Positions 34,701-43,943 of a stretch of 64,000 bases of DNA are shown here, one piece after another. Both the position numbers and the translations under genes were made by a program. Source of the DNA: Phoronis australis (Eukaryota; Phoronida; Phoronidae); assembly GCA_002633005.1 (NCBI GenBank), contig NMRA01000371.1, positions 62,001 to 126,000 of the forward strand, given 5' to 3'. Positions within the stretch are counted from its first letter, which is position 1. Each line of letters opens with the position of its first letter. Under the pieces are notes generated by a model. The model ran no database searches. It was not told where the DNA came from and worked only from the letters and a program-made list of their open reading frames with translations.

Positions 34701-37700
34701 TGAGATAACCTTCGTGAAATGAGTATTATAAAATGAAAGATTGTGATTTGGCGAATACCAGCTCAGCAAGTGTGGTGCAAGAAGCCTGTGATAGCAACAG
34801 ACTGACTGATCTTACTTAGTTATTCTGCCACTTTCTATGTTTTGCTCCAAACTTTTTGACAACTTTTATCTCTCTCCAATCATTTAGGCACCGATTTATA
34901 AGGTTTCACACTCCCTCGATGAAATAAAATTCAGTGTGCTATCAAAAAGTGACAGTGGGCAATTCAGTCAGAATCAGAAAAATATCAATTTTTATTATTG
35001 GCCGGTTATAGCTTCACTTATTATTCGTGAAATCAAACAAAAACTGAATGAGAGTCACTTATTTGCATTATATGGTGATCAGGTTTCATTTGTTTACTAG
35101 TTGAGGTAAGGTCATGATGCCGAAGTTGACGTCGCGACGATGAATTCTGAACGATTTAAAAGTGTCAAAGCATGTTATGTGCCGATTTCATAATAAATCG
35201 ATAGGTTTCCCTGTCTACTAATCACCTGCACGTATTGAAAGTTTTGGTAGAGATCCATGACTGATTGTTTTAGTTATTCCGTGGAAATAGTACAATGGAA
35301 ATCAAAGATAGGTGATTTTAGCAAAACTTATAAGCTGACAGTATTGGCAGGCCAGTATGGCATAAACAGTTGACCGCATGCAAAAATCTTCAGAAAGGGA
35401 CCAAACCAGCTGACTCCTGTGCCTTGCTCTTATTCCGATCATCTTTTGAATTGCAGGACCTGCCTGTTGTATACGAGCCAGCACCTATTGGAGACGTGCC
35501 ACTATGGGACCTGGAGCGAGTGAGGTCAGCCAGTCAATCACCAGACGACCCCCTACATGGAGTTCTCCCCGTCAACTTCCCTCTCTACTCCATACATGCT
35601 GGGAAAAGTGATGCATTGCATCAACCAGCTGCTCAACTCCCACTGGTTTGCTATTGGTCAAAAACACTGAGGCCTCGAATGAAGAATAGAAATACAGGTG
35701 GGTATAACTGTGTCTAAAATAACCTCGTCAGTTTTGGTTTAAAGAACAATCATTTCACTTTTGAAGTGCGACTTGTTTTAGTAGGTGCTTTCACCATTCT
35801 CAAGCTTTATTATGAACTGCCCCACCTGAGGCTGGATATAAAGCCATACAGTGTTACCTGCTGTGGCTTCATGTGAGTGATGCGTGTGTCTTCACTGTGT
35901 AGTGGTTGTGATTGTTGGTACGTGTGCCCTCCAGATCACTGAAACATGTTGCGCTTCAATAAAGATGCTGTCTTTACTAATTGAAGGATTGTTAGATATT
36001 AATCGGATTGTAACATTCTGCTATACACACTTGTATTTAAGAGAGAGCCTGGCTTGTCATTGCTCAATGGGGAGAATGACTGAGAAAAACCTATCCTGAA
36101 CTTGCTTCTGATTCTCAAATATAGTTATGAAAACTTTTGCTTGACAAACATATTTTTTTGTTTTTTTTTCTGCTACATACCGTCTCCAAACTGAAAGCTT
36201 GTTTTGTTTGTTTGTTTTGTTTGTTTGTATCAGCTCTTTTCATGAGTTACTAAATATGTTCCTTCAAAAATGGACGATTTGTAGCCATTTTATTTGTTTA
36301 ACAGAATGCTGGAGTGTTCGTGAAATTGTTTTGGAGGAAACTGGTTACGACTTAAATGATGTGACGAAAGAAGATATCTGGCCAGAGAAAGTTGATGAAG
36401 CATTGTCTGCTAAATCCATGTCTCCTCAGCCAGAACCAGAGGTAATATTTAATGAGTTTAGAGTTTCAATTCTGTACAATTGGCATCGAAAATTTTATGA
36501 TTGGTCGTATTTTCAAGTTATGTGTTTTATACATCAGTTAAGTCTCTGAAACTTGAGATGATTCCTAGATGACGTTATTTTTGTTGCAATTTCAATATGA
36601 GCATCATTTTAAAATTTTTTGGTATAGTCCACGAAGGTAGTGTGAACAGCTGGTGTCAGAGTGTCACATGTCTTGAGGAACTTTTCTAATGTTGTGTAAA
36701 ATAGTTCTACCTAAATGTAATAACTATATCAAGTTTTCCATTATCCAAACAGGAGACTGTGCCGAGGTCTGAAGTTGAGGAAATCATGGATGCTCATGAT
36801 CAGGAAATAAATATGCTGAGATCTGAATATGAGTAAGTATTGGCTATGAATTGATCTGAAGTTTTAGTGGCATATTCAATGAAATATACTCAGTGAAATC
36901 AAGTATCACAAGAATAATTGTTTCAAAAATTTTCATAAATTACACTCCATAGAGAACACTCAATTTGACATTTCTATTTCAAGAGCTGAAAATAGAAATT
37001 GTTGTCATTTCGTATGGCTACATAATGTTGATTTTGATGAAAACAATCTTGTTTTTTGACCTTTGACCTATATCCATTGCATAGGTCAAAACTCACGAAC
37101 CTTGTTGCGAGGATGGAAGAAATGGAGGGGGAAATGCAAGAGATGCAACGAATTTCTGCTGACAGTATGAGGGCCTTCCACTCAGAGCCCCCACCTACAG
37201 CCCCTAAAGAGGAGAAACCAAAGCGAAGAGTTATAAAGCAAGAGTCGGCTGGAAAGCCTAAGAAAAATTTTATGATTGGTCGACCTCTGCCCAAATGGGG
37301 TGAATCGTATCCAAAAGATGTAAGTCCACACTATGGTCTTTGTGTTGTTTGCCTTAAATTTTGATTTTATTTTTCTATGTGGAAATGGTTATGGTTAGTG
37401 TCTTCTCTTAATTTTGAATATTTCATGTGGCGTATTTGGTAAATATAACCTGCTTTGTAACGAAAGTTAATCAATACTTAGTGTTTCCTTAGCTTAAGTT
37501 ACTAAACTTTATTTTACACTTATCTATCTAAAATGTTGTGATGTCCTCTTCGTCTGTCTTTTTGTCGTTCAATGTTTATTGAAATTAAAACTTGTCAAAA
37601 ATCGTATGCAGTTAGTAATTTTGTGTGTACATGAGGCAACTCCTATGCTAGCTTTTGGGGTTTTGTTACCTCAAAGCCTAAGCAAGCCTAAACCAGGCTG

Positions 37701-40700
37701 TGACTAACCCGTCGTAATGGATTCACAAATTAAAGCGCGGGGCTTGGCCGCACTGCACAAGAAATCCTATTTGCTAATTTCTCTTATAATGCAGTGATTT
37801 TAAAAATTCGAAGACGGCCAATATTTACTCATATTGGTCGTTTGCCTTAATACATATTGTTATTTTTTAACTTTGAAACTAGTACACTGAACAGGTGTTT
37901 TGGTTTATGACCACAATTATGTCAATCAATACACATTCTGGTAAGCCCATAAATAGCTCACTTCAATCTATTATGGCACCATCAAGCCATTGACGTGCAG
38001 AAGAATTCACTAAGAATATTCCATTCCACATAATGGCAAGTGTTGACTGTTTTGATTGAATGTTGCATTGGATTTCAAAAATGTAGTTGTGAAACAGGGC
38101 AAGTCCCTACTTGCTGTTTTCTGTATGTGTACATAATATTCAATGGTCATAATGGAGCTGTTATGTATGTATACATAATATTCAGTGGTCATAATGGAGC
38201 TCATAGTTTGGCATAATGAGCTGCTTCTTCTTATTTTGTCTTACTTTGAAGTCGATTGTTTTTTGATCTGCCGAAGCAGCACACAACATATTAGCTTTAA
38301 GCTTGGTTGTTTTATGGACTGATACTACCACTACTACTACTACTGGACACAGCACTGTTATCTGAAAGGAAATTATAAAGAAGAATTCTTTTTTCCTGGC
38401 AGTGCCTCTTTACAAGAAAACTTATTTTGTAAACTTCAGTCATTTTACCTGATGCCCACCTTTCTCAAAACTTGGGTGTATGCATATAATGTTTTCATCA
38501 TCTTTACTTGAATATGACTTTGATTGTTGCAGTTCTTTGAAAGAATGCAGGTGCTTGAAGAAGAAATGGCCGTGAGGAAGCAGGCACTGAGGTCAGAGAT
38601 TCAGAGAGAAATTAGTACGGATATTGAGAAGAAATTGAGTAGTCAGTATAAAATGAGTAGACCTGGGCGGACGGAGATGTACGATGCTCTCAAAGGTGGG
38701 TTGATTGAGCAAAGATATGTTAAGAATCTGATCTACATACACATTGATTTAAAACTTGGAAAATTATAAAGTAAAGTTGCAAAGGTTGCTTTCAGATTAG
38801 GGTGACTGTTTAACAGTTTACAACCATACATGCACTGTAGATTTCTTCATTAGGGTAATGCAGAAGGGTTCACACGGCAGGATTTGCGACCCCCTGACCT
38901 GGAAATACGTGACGTCTTGAGCTTTTTGAAGAGTGCATGTTGGACTTTTTATGTCAATATGACCAAAGACGATTGTCTTCAATTTGTAAATCAATCGTCC
39001 GTCAGAAAAGTTCTTTCATGCTGTATATTTCTGTTACAGAGGTCAGCTTGCCTGCGCTGTTCATGCCAGTGCGTAACTCCAACAATGTGTATAACCCCCG
39101 GGCACATCAGTACTTTCACCCAACTGGTAAGATCTCACTACTGCTGCTGTTGTTATAGTGTTGTTCGAAGTTCACTGCTTAACGGTGTGAAAATTTGACT
39201 AAATTAGCATATGGCCAACATCTTGCACTGTTAAGTCAATGGTGTGAAGTCAACGTTAGATGTTATAAATGATGTAGTGCATCAAGGAACCGGGGTGGGG
39301 ATGCTTGTTGTAAACCTAAAGCTGCATTTTGTCCTGTTTAGTTGGCTAAACATTAAATTATCCTTCAACTCTAAGACTTATAAAATTAGTCTCATAATAT
39401 TCCTTACAGTCATATAGTTCTATTTTCGTTACCAACAAGATCATCAAAACCATCAGCGACTAAAGAAAACGCTCCACGTTTCATTGGGATGGGCTAATCC
39501 TAATATTGCAAAATTATTTGAACATGACGCGTGTACCCATTGCCTGTGACTTGAATTGGTAACGGAAATGGAATCCTGTCACGGTATGGAATATTATGAG
39601 ACTAGTTTTATGAAAGTAAATGGCCTAATTTGCTAAAATAGCTTACTGTAAGCATCAACTTTTGAAAAACACCACAATATGTCGGCAGTGTCAGCTGATG
39701 AGTTGTTGTTGTCGTTGAAACTAGATACAGCACCTGAACATTGGTCCTGTGCATCTGGTTTTCAATGTACGGGATTGTGTTGAGACATTAGTGGTAATTA
39801 ACTCATTTAATTTCGTCAAAATGGTAATTGGCATTCTTTTTTCTTTACATTATTTTTAAAATACTGACTGCGTCTGATTTGGTCATAGCGTAACATCTTT
39901 GCTTGCTGTTTTCCTGTTATTAACATTTTTCAGAGCTTTGCCCTGCAATTACATGTGTCAGATGTATTTTTTACTTCAGCTATGCTCAAAAGACAAACGT
40001 GTCTTTCACTAGCTGTAATGTATGACAACATTTGTTTAAAGTTGGCCATAAACACCAGTCAAATTCAAAAGGTTGACTGTCTGTGATGACAGCCAATGGT
40101 TGTACAAACTTCCCCAAAAAACTGAAAGACATTTTGCGCTGAATTGAAAAAAATTTTGCATAGCACTTACCCCCCACCAAATGCACAAATTCGGTGAAGT
40201 TAAAATCACTAGAGACATTGAATGGGAAAAGGGGCAAAGAGGAGAAATGCTACTACTGTCATTCCTGAGCTGACCTGAGGATTCTTGGATGTTTATTGCC
40301 TAATCAACGTCCATATGCTCAATAGTTGTGATGTAACAATTTTGTGCATATGATTACTCTGTATGCGTATGTGGTTACAACATGTCTCTTGGTTTTTTCT
40401 CTTTCTTCTCATACTAATCAACTGATTTCTCTGTCTTCCTTCTTTGAAGATCAAGCGGTAGGTTACGTAAAGTACTGGAAAATGACTTGAGGAAGGTGTG
40501 ACTTTGGCTATTTTGCACCACCTTGCATTTCATTCAAGTTCTGTTTTGAATCACTGTGGTCACTGAACAAGCTACTTTGCTTAATTTGATCGTTATCTCT
40601 TTAACTCGTCACTCGTGAAAAGTCATCTCCTTTTCTGCAGTCCCAGTTGCATGACCGTTTATTTGGGTATATAAGTTTAACGTTTAGTGCTGGGTGCTTT

Positions 40701-43366
40701 GATTTGTCACTTTCATTTTACTCAAAAGCAGACACAGTTAACAGGTATACGCAAAATCCTTCATGAAAGGACCATTGCTATAACTGCCTCATGTTCCAAT
40801 ACATACTACACACATTAGTTTCTATTTGTGCATGCTTTCCCTCATAACAATGTTTCGAACTGCTTGTAATCAAAATCAGACTCCAACTCTATGGATGTTT
40901 CCCATCAATTGATGTGTGCAGTGTGAAACATGTTACAAACACAGCCTTCATCTTTTCAGTGACATTTCCTTAACGAACCAAACTGCATGCTTAGAATTAG
41001 TAAAAGTTTTGAACCAAAACTCAATGATATGGATCTCTTCAGACATAGCTTTACTGGGATATAGCATTTAAGTTGTCAAATTGATGATTTAAAATATTAT
41101 TGATTTTAGAAGTTGTCACATTAAGCATCATGGTTCTAAAGATGATGAGTTAAGCAAGGTAGCTCGTGTTTTGTACTTTTTAGTTGGTCGATGACCTGTA
41201 ACTGTGGGCTCCTATATATTAGTTAAAAGTTACTTGGGTGAAGTGCTGAAGTGTGGTTGATTTTGCATCCACGATTGTGATATGTAAATTTTTGTGTTGC
41301 AATTATCCACGATGTGGGTTTTAGCATGTTTGTATCATGACCATTTACATACAAAACCATGGATTGCATTTTAAACTGTATACCTTTGCAATAGTTTTAC
41401 TTATGAGGTGCACCTTGAAATCTGCAGTAAACCTGCACCTTCTGTCAAATATCAATATATGATATTTTACTATTAGGCCAAAAACATAATTTTTCTGGTC
41501 ATTTTTTTCTGGTCATTTTGAAAATCAAGCCAGTGTTGTTATACGTTTTAGTTGCTCACTTTTTCAAAAACAAAATCCACCCAAAATGAGGAAAATGACA
41601 TGGGATTCATTTTTTACTCATCGGTTGACAAATCATAGCATTTCAAGCTTTGCTTACCCTTGACTGCACTCGATTGACTTCACCGGTTCCATCGTGTCAA
41701 CCCACTAAGACATCTTATTGGTATCTGCTGAAAGCAGGAAATTGTCATAGAGAATAAATCAGAACTGGTGAAGACAATAAAGTGCAGCCCTTGTTTATGC
41801 ATCTAAGTTTTAGCCGAAATTGATATAGGTGGACTTATTTTTAGTGGGTGAGCACATGCAGTTATCTAAATGAGTTGACCAGAACCAACTTCACTTTCAT
41901 GGTCTTACAGTCACATCTTGTTTCTTACTCAGATTACTATGCTTGACAGGTCATTATTGCTCCAGACCTGGTCCATTAAGCTGCTTGTCATGGTTTGTTA
42001 GTGTCAATTGTCAAAGTAGTATGTAGGTTAAGGGAATTCCGGGTGATTTTTTGTTACCAATTTCATTTCAAAGGATTATAGATCTTGATTTGGCAGAATT
42101 GAAAGTTGCTTTGGAAGTTGAGTGAATGTGCTTGTCAGTGAACAATGCTTATGTTTCCACCACGAGAACATGGCTTGTGCTCTGTACAAGTGTTATATAT
42201 CACTGTTGGGAGATTTCAATTTTGTCAATGCAACAGTGGAATAGTTTTTAACTGGAGAACATAAATTATTTTTTGAATTTTTTATAAAATAAGTGAGGTG
42301 TCAGAATTCTGAGGATTTTTTAAACTGGTATTTATCACTTTAAATTGATTTTTAATCATTCAATTTTGCCTGTTTTTCAGGATCGTCGGACATGAGGCTG
42401 ACTCAGCCACCCTCTATGATGCACCTACCTCCTCTTGACCAAGTATCCTTTAACTTCACTGCAGTTGTTACTTTGAAATTAGTGCACTGGTTCAGCTTAC
42501 GTGACTTTGTGGTTCAAATTAAGATTTTCTTCTTGTATACTTTCACAAATTGATATCAACAGACCAATCAGAACACAGCATTCTTGGCACACCTTCGTTT
42601 ACATCTCCAAGCCGCCATTTTACCTGGCAAACAACACGTTGTCGGTGACTTTTCACAAGGGCGGAGCTTGCGATAGGTCAATTAATATGTGAGCCCTGCT
42701 GTCTTCCTTCCATTGACATCCCTTTTGCGACACTTCAGCTTTTTCTCTCGTTGTCTTTCATCATTTAGAAGCATAACGAAATTTTACACCAGTCCTCCAG
42801 ATGTGACAGTTTGAATGATTGAAAGACTAATCGACTAATGTTTCGCTAAATGTCCTCTTTGAAATCTTCGTGATAACTTTCAGATGAGTTTATGTCAATA
42901 TTTGTGGAGAACCACAGTATCCATTATTACTACAACACCTGTTCAATTATTATTCCTGACTACTGTCCAGAACAAATTGTCCGTGGTCAACCTGTTTGAC
43001 CTCAGCCAGAATTTTCACAGCAAGGGTCCTGAATGGCTATTCAACAAGTATATGATCTCCCAGGATGACTTTGTCACACCCGAGCCCAAGAAGGCGCCGA
43101 CTCCTTTGACTCCCGCCCCCACTTTGAATAGAACCAATAACAATACATTTGTGGAAAAGGACAGACAATCATCCAGTGCTCCAGCTGGTAATGGCCCGCT
43201 GATAAATGAAACAGATTTACCATCATCATCAGCACCAATGAATGTTATGACTCGAGAGACATCAATTCCACCTCCGGAAGTGTACTCGCCGGCAGCCCAT
43301 GAATCACCTGCGGTGCTCACTAGAATAGACAGCGTTAGCGCTACAAGTTCTGCCATGGGAACATAA
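19723..43366 (+). CDS. Large multi-exon gene: acidic, coiled-coil, RG-rich protein of unknown function
   Basis: I do not recognise this gene. Recognised exons: join(19723..19732, 24131..24198, 24813..24926, [unresolved], 27797..27965, 28628..28758, 29155..29296, 30354..30488, 32149..32370, 33648..33802, 34279..34450, 35457..35697, 36305..36441, 36753..36832, 37085..37319, 38533..38695, 39040..39126, 42381..42442, 42971..43366). All junction phases agree except between 24926 and 27797, where an exon (or exons) of length 2 modulo 3 is missing. The visible coding sequence is about 906 codons. In order the protein has an acidic N-terminus, a helical basic block (HGRRWKFLIESF), Glu-rich linkers, a beta-rich segment (WTHEPEYNRSLFIRIFKPEG) possibly C2-like, an RG-rich stretch, a WSVREIV segment, two coiled coils, and a Pro/Ser-rich tail. 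No signal peptide or membrane helix is seen. A cytoplasmic or ciliary scaffold role would fit, but is only a guess. Confidence 0.85.
19733..24130. other. Intron 1 of large gene (4.4 kb)
   Basis: Contains the GTGAGAAT-motif element at about 22330-23445. Open frames at 20283-20507, 21477-21830 (plus) and 21784-22236 (minus) have no supported function. The last includes an NPIIY-like string but no other receptor features. Confidence 0.55.
22330..23445. mobile_element. Non-autonomous element with arrays of inverted GTGAGAAT motifs
   Basis: About a dozen copies of cagtgagaat are spread over 22338-22640, mostly in plus orientation. Copies of the complement attctcactg fill 23147-23430, ending in a near-perfect repeat of ttctcactggaatccagtga. 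The 500-bp middle lacks them. This layout (opposed subterminal repeat arrays around a non-coding core of about 1.1 kb) is that of non-autonomous DNA transposons such as some hAT-like elements. Exact termini and target duplication could not be fixed. Confidence 0.5.
24131..24198 (+). CDS. Exon 2 of large gene
   Basis: 68 bp between tttcttgcag and gtaaga. It encodes (L)PGSNLEALREEDNEDESIG then D-G-L, strongly acidic, and ends in phase 0. Confidence 0.8.
24331..24630. repeat. Tandem duplication, about 153-bp period
   Basis: The segment beginning agatctatatctgga at 24331 recurs at 24484. Both copies share gaagacaatgcct, aacaacagtgacat and atctatggacataacaaata. Identity is roughly 85-90% by eye. 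It lies inside an intron of the large gene. Confidence 0.8.
24813..24926 (+). CDS. Exon 3 of large gene
   Basis: 114 bp (38 codons, phase 0 at both ends) between aatgtgcag and gtgagc. It begins S-S-D-E-D-D-D-E-G-I-R-Q-K-E-P-N and ends INSTALLHETLRE, passing from an acidic run into a predicted amphipathic helix. Confidence 0.85.
26791..27054. repeat. Foldback: 110-bp inverted repeats with 44-bp spacer
   Basis: Arms 26791-26900 and 26945-27054 are reverse complements with about 7 mismatches (about 94%). They start gaaaattaaatcaattactg and include a CACGTG. The element is non-coding and MITE-like. The 13-bp direct repeat gtatgtttcgaat occurs at 26780-26792 and 27092-27104; the right copy is 37 bp beyond the arm, so it is not a simple target duplication. 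The intronic RNA would fold into a long hairpin. Confidence 0.85.
27143..27360 (+). other. Two exon-like modules behind identical acceptors (unresolved exon 4 candidates)
   Basis: Module A (27143-27218, donor gtaaac) is open as YLTVKDELLTHSLPP. Module B (from 27315) reads LYVKDSQLIYSEQF after an in-phase TAA. They look like diverged copies of one exon. Only a 41-bp reading of B gives the length the neighbours need, but its donor is weak. It may be a decayed alternative exon, or carry a sequence error. Confidence 0.3.
27797..27965 (+). CDS. Exon of large gene: helical ISDINQP...VESH segment
   Basis: 169 bp between tatatttcag and gtatgt. After one carried base it encodes 56 residues: ISDINQPINELLRLVRVF, a W-E-E-K-S turn, then LRKLHEEYETKQRQLNIAIK, a predicted coiled coil. 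It ends in phase 0. Confidence 0.9.
27966..28627. other. Intron of large gene
   Basis: AT-rich intron. No repeat or additional exon is recognised. Confidence 0.6.
28628..28758 (+). CDS. Exon of large gene: basic SKRIARDKRLMNWEKLF block
   Basis: 131 bp between gttttcag and gtaaga, entering in phase 0 and leaving GG. It encodes SKRIARDKRLMNWEKLFSKL and then HGRRWKFLIESFKEKANK. It is strongly basic and helical, the most distinctive conserved-looking stretch of the protein, and a possible RNA-, lipid- or protein-binding surface (inference). Confidence 0.9.
28759..29154. other. Intron of large gene
   Basis: AT-rich intron ending in a polypyrimidine tract (ttttcttttttttatag). Nothing else is seen. 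Confidence 0.6.
29155..29296 (+). CDS. Exon of large gene: acidic linker 1
   Basis: 142 bp between tttttatag and gtgtgg. It encodes MEYLQEYTRRLDE, then a Glu/Asp/Ser run, and ends AEKSEQSESE in phase 0. The serine-in-acid context suggests casein-kinase-type sites. Confidence 0.85.
29297..30353. other. Intron of large gene
   Basis: About 1 kb of intron. No supported exon or mobile element. Confidence 0.6.
30354..30488 (+). CDS. Exon of large gene: acidic linker 2 (in-frame cassette)
   Basis: 135 bp (45 codons, phase 0 at both ends) between ttttgtctag and gtaaaa. It begins V-E-E-P-H-K-S-E-E-E-E-D-T-E-D-E-K-S and ends G-G-S-A-K. Being a whole number of codons it could be skipped without shifting the frame. 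Confidence 0.85.
30489..32148. other. Intron of large gene
   Basis: Contains the inverted repeat at 30867/31055 and, at its 3' end, the 67-bp tandem duplication. Short open frames at 30619-30801 and 31426-31614 have no coding support. Confidence 0.6.
30867..31074. repeat. Small inverted-repeat element
   Basis: atcgatgtttcggtttattg (30867-30886) and caataaaccgaaatgtcgat (31055-31074) are reverse complements with 2 mismatches, about 170 bp apart. This fits a short MITE. No target duplication was recognised. Confidence 0.45.
32019..32152 (+). repeat. Perfect 67-bp tandem duplication spanning a 3' splice site
   Basis: Bases 32019-32085 and 32086-32152 are identical as read (both begin tacaattagatgatg and end cttacagcaag). 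Each copy carries the acceptor ttacag|CAAG. The downstream acceptor (exon start 32149) gives the frame that fits the neighbouring exons. The upstream one would add 67 bases and shift it. Confidence 0.92.
32149..32370 (+). CDS. Exon of large gene: E-run and beta-rich domain
   Basis: 222 bp (74 codons, phase 0) between cttacag and gtaagc. It encodes a Glu run, then VIKPPMVDQQVWTHEPEY, NRSLFIRIFKPEGLDVRG and CVVNYGHQFFKTGELDPSPE. The alternation of hydrophobic and polar residues is typical of beta strands, and a C2-like fold is one possibility. No calcium-binding aspartate loops are evident. Confidence 0.88.
32371..33647. other. Intron of large gene
   Basis: About 1.3 kb of AT-rich intron. Nothing recognised. 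Confidence 0.6.
33648..33802 (+). CDS. Exon of large gene: RG/RGG-rich segment
   Basis: 155 bp between ttttttag and gtgagt, leaving CA. It encodes VRGRGRGLMGTRGGRGGGRP, an RGG-type box, between charged flanks. Such boxes usually bind RNA or are arginine-methylated. The exon is GC-rich compared with its surroundings, as expected for Gly/Arg codons. Confidence 0.88.
33803..34278. other. Intron of large gene
   Basis: Short AT-rich intron. Nothing recognised. Confidence 0.6.
34279..34450 (+). CDS. Exon of large gene: YEAIRIRMPDEIPEH segment
   Basis: 172 bp between gtttgttccag and gtatgt. After completing His with the carried CA it encodes YEAIRIRMPDEIPEHVRL, SMGWREKDQRDDLKIAIHYG and ends DMDDLTAL in phase 0. 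It is probably a continuation of the beta-rich region. Confidence 0.9.
34451..35456. other. Intron of large gene
   Basis: About 1 kb. Nothing recognised. Confidence 0.6.
35457..35697 (+). CDS. Exon of large gene: DLPVVYEPAPIGDVPLWDL segment
   Basis: 241 bp between tgaattgcag and gtgggt, leaving G. It encodes DLPVVYEPAPIGDVPLWDLE, Pro-rich linkers (PDDPLHGVLPVNFPLY) and a basic end (RPRMKNRN). An internal donor after CCACTG (35646|gtttgc) could give a shorter form but would break the phase to the next exon. Confidence 0.88.
35698..36304. other. Intron of large gene
   Basis: Contains a (tttg)n-like simple repeat at about 36200-36230. No other structure. Confidence 0.6.
36305..36441 (+). CDS. 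Exon of large gene: CWSVREIVLEETGYDLND segment
   Basis: 137 bp between tttaacag and gtaata. It encodes ECWSVREIVLEETGYDLNDV, TKEDIWPEKVDEAL and ends SPQPEPE in phase 0. Confidence 0.88.
36442..36752. other. Intron of large gene
   Basis: Short intron; the open frame continues some 100 bases past the donor but without coding character. Confidence 0.55.
36753..36832 (+). CDS. Exon of large gene: start of coiled coil 1
   Basis: 80 bp between atccaaacag and gtaagt. It encodes ETVPRSEVEEIMDAHDQEIN then MLRSEYE, a heptad-like helix that continues in the next exon. It leaves GA. Confidence 0.85.
36833..37084. other. Short intron of large gene
   Basis: About 250 bp, ending in ccattgcatag. Nothing else recognised. 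Confidence 0.6.
37085..37319 (+). CDS. Exon of large gene: coiled coil 1 and basic linker
   Basis: 235 bp between attgcatag and gtaagt. It encodes SKLTNLVARMEEMEGEMQEM (coiled coil), a Pro-rich stretch, then a lysine-rich segment (KRRVIKQESAGKPKKN) that could be a nuclear-localisation or binding patch, and ends GRPLPKWGESYPKD in phase 0. Confidence 0.9.
37320..38532. other. Intron of large gene
   Basis: Contains a tandem repeat of about 42 bp at 38123-38203 and a short (cta)n microsatellite at about 38328-38343. Confidence 0.6.
38123..38203. repeat. Two-copy tandem repeat, about 42-bp period
   Basis: gtatgtgtacataatattca at 38123 and gtatgtatacataatattca at 38165 each continue with rtggtcataatggagct. 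The two copies are about 90% identical. Confidence 0.75.
38533..38695 (+). CDS. Exon of large gene: coiled coil 2
   Basis: 163 bp between gttgcag and gtgggt, leaving G. It encodes FFERMQVLEEEMAVRKQALR, SEIQREISTDIEKKL (coiled coil) and ends MSRPGRTEMYDALK. Confidence 0.9.
38696..39039. other. Intron of large gene
   Basis: Short intron. No other structure. Confidence 0.6.
39040..39126 (+). CDS. Exon of large gene: PALFMPVRNSNNVYNPRAHQ segment
   Basis: 87 bp between tctgttacag and gtaaga. It encodes EVSLPALFMPVRNSNNVYNP and then RAHQYFHPT, leaving G. It is rich in aromatic and proline residues and looks like a conserved peptide motif. Confidence 0.88.
39127..42380. other. Intron of large gene (3.3 kb)
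   Basis: Contains the MITE-like copy at 41662-41789. Otherwise AT-rich. No exon is needed here, since the phases across it match. Confidence 0.6.
41662..41789. mobile_element. MITE-like copy A (ctgcact/agtgcag ends)
   Basis: The left end tgactgcactcgattgactt and the right end aagacaataaagtgcagccc (to about 41789) are imperfect inverted repeats of about 30 bp. A related sequence occurs at 43818-43943. It is non-coding, about 128 bp. Confidence 0.5.
42381..42442 (+). CDS. Exon of large gene: SSDMRLTQPPSMMHLPPLDQ
   Basis: 62 bp between tgtttttcag and gtatcc. It encodes (G)SSDMRLTQPPSMMHLPPLDQ and ends in phase 0, matching the phase-0 start of the last exon. Confidence 0.82.
42443..42970. other. 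Last intron of large gene
   Basis: About 530 bp. The last-exon frame is open back to 42884, but the motif pattern and the tactgtccag acceptor place the exon start at 42971. Confidence 0.6.
42971..43366 (+). CDS. Last exon of large gene: C-terminal Pro/Ser/Thr-rich tail
   Basis: Acceptor tactgtccag, stop TAA at 43364-43366. It encodes NKLSVVNLFDLSQNFHSKGP, EWLFNKYMISQDDF, then a low-complexity tail rich in P, T, S and A (PEPKKAPTPLTPAPTLN and similar), ending ATSSAMGT. The tail is probably disordered. Confidence 0.88.
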   Translation, partial: NKLSVVNLFDLSQNFHSKGPEWLFNKYMISQDDFVTPEPKKAPTPLTPAPTLNRTNNNTFVEKDRQSSSAPAGNGPLINETDLPSSSAPMNVMTRETSIPPPEVYSPAAHESPAVLTRIDSVSATSSAMGT

Positions 43367-43817
43367 CCAGAATGTAAAATTGGAGATGTCGCAAGAATTT
43401 TGCCGTGACTACATATTGTGTTGATATTTTCTATGTAGATGCATACTCAGAACAAAGGGAAGTGTTTGTTAGACCTTGCCCGTGTCCCATTATCTGGTTA
43501 TGTACACACAACTAGGTTGTGGAATTACACAAAGCATAAAACTGCAACTGCTTTTGATAAGCGTGTAAAACATTTGTAAAATGATTAATTAAACATATAT
43601 GGGTCACAAAATCTGTTTGTTAAAGCAAAACAAAATATTTGTAATTAATTAAATTAATGCAATTTTGATTTGCTTTATTAACGTCCAACTTTCTGGCAAA
43701 GAAGCCTTTCACCGGTGGCGTACCACTACAACATAAATGGTGACTATTTCCTTTCAATTATATTGACCAGTGTCTACGTAATATGGTTATTACTTTGGGG
43801 CATTCGTTGCACACAAT

Positions 43818-43943
43818 GACTGCACTTGATAGACTGTGCCGGTTCCACCAGGTCATTTGATTGGTTCTTGATGAAGTCTTTTGGCTTAAAACCCAACCAT
43901 ATTTCTCAGTCGGCTGACCCAGCAAAGTCGATCAAGTGCAGCC
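43818..43943. mobile_element. MITE-like copy B (ctgcact/agtgcag ends)
   Basis: gactgcacttgatagactgt at the left and gtcgatcaagtgcagcc at the right are inverted. The left end matches copy A (41662) over about 30 bases with a few changes. A third, half-matching piece may lie at about 44229-44290. Confidence 0.5.

Noticed and set aside
42884-42970. Upstream extension of the last exon of the large gene
   Set aside because: The frame is open, but the extension looks non-coding, and the acceptor at 42970 gives exact phase continuity with the exon ending at 42442.
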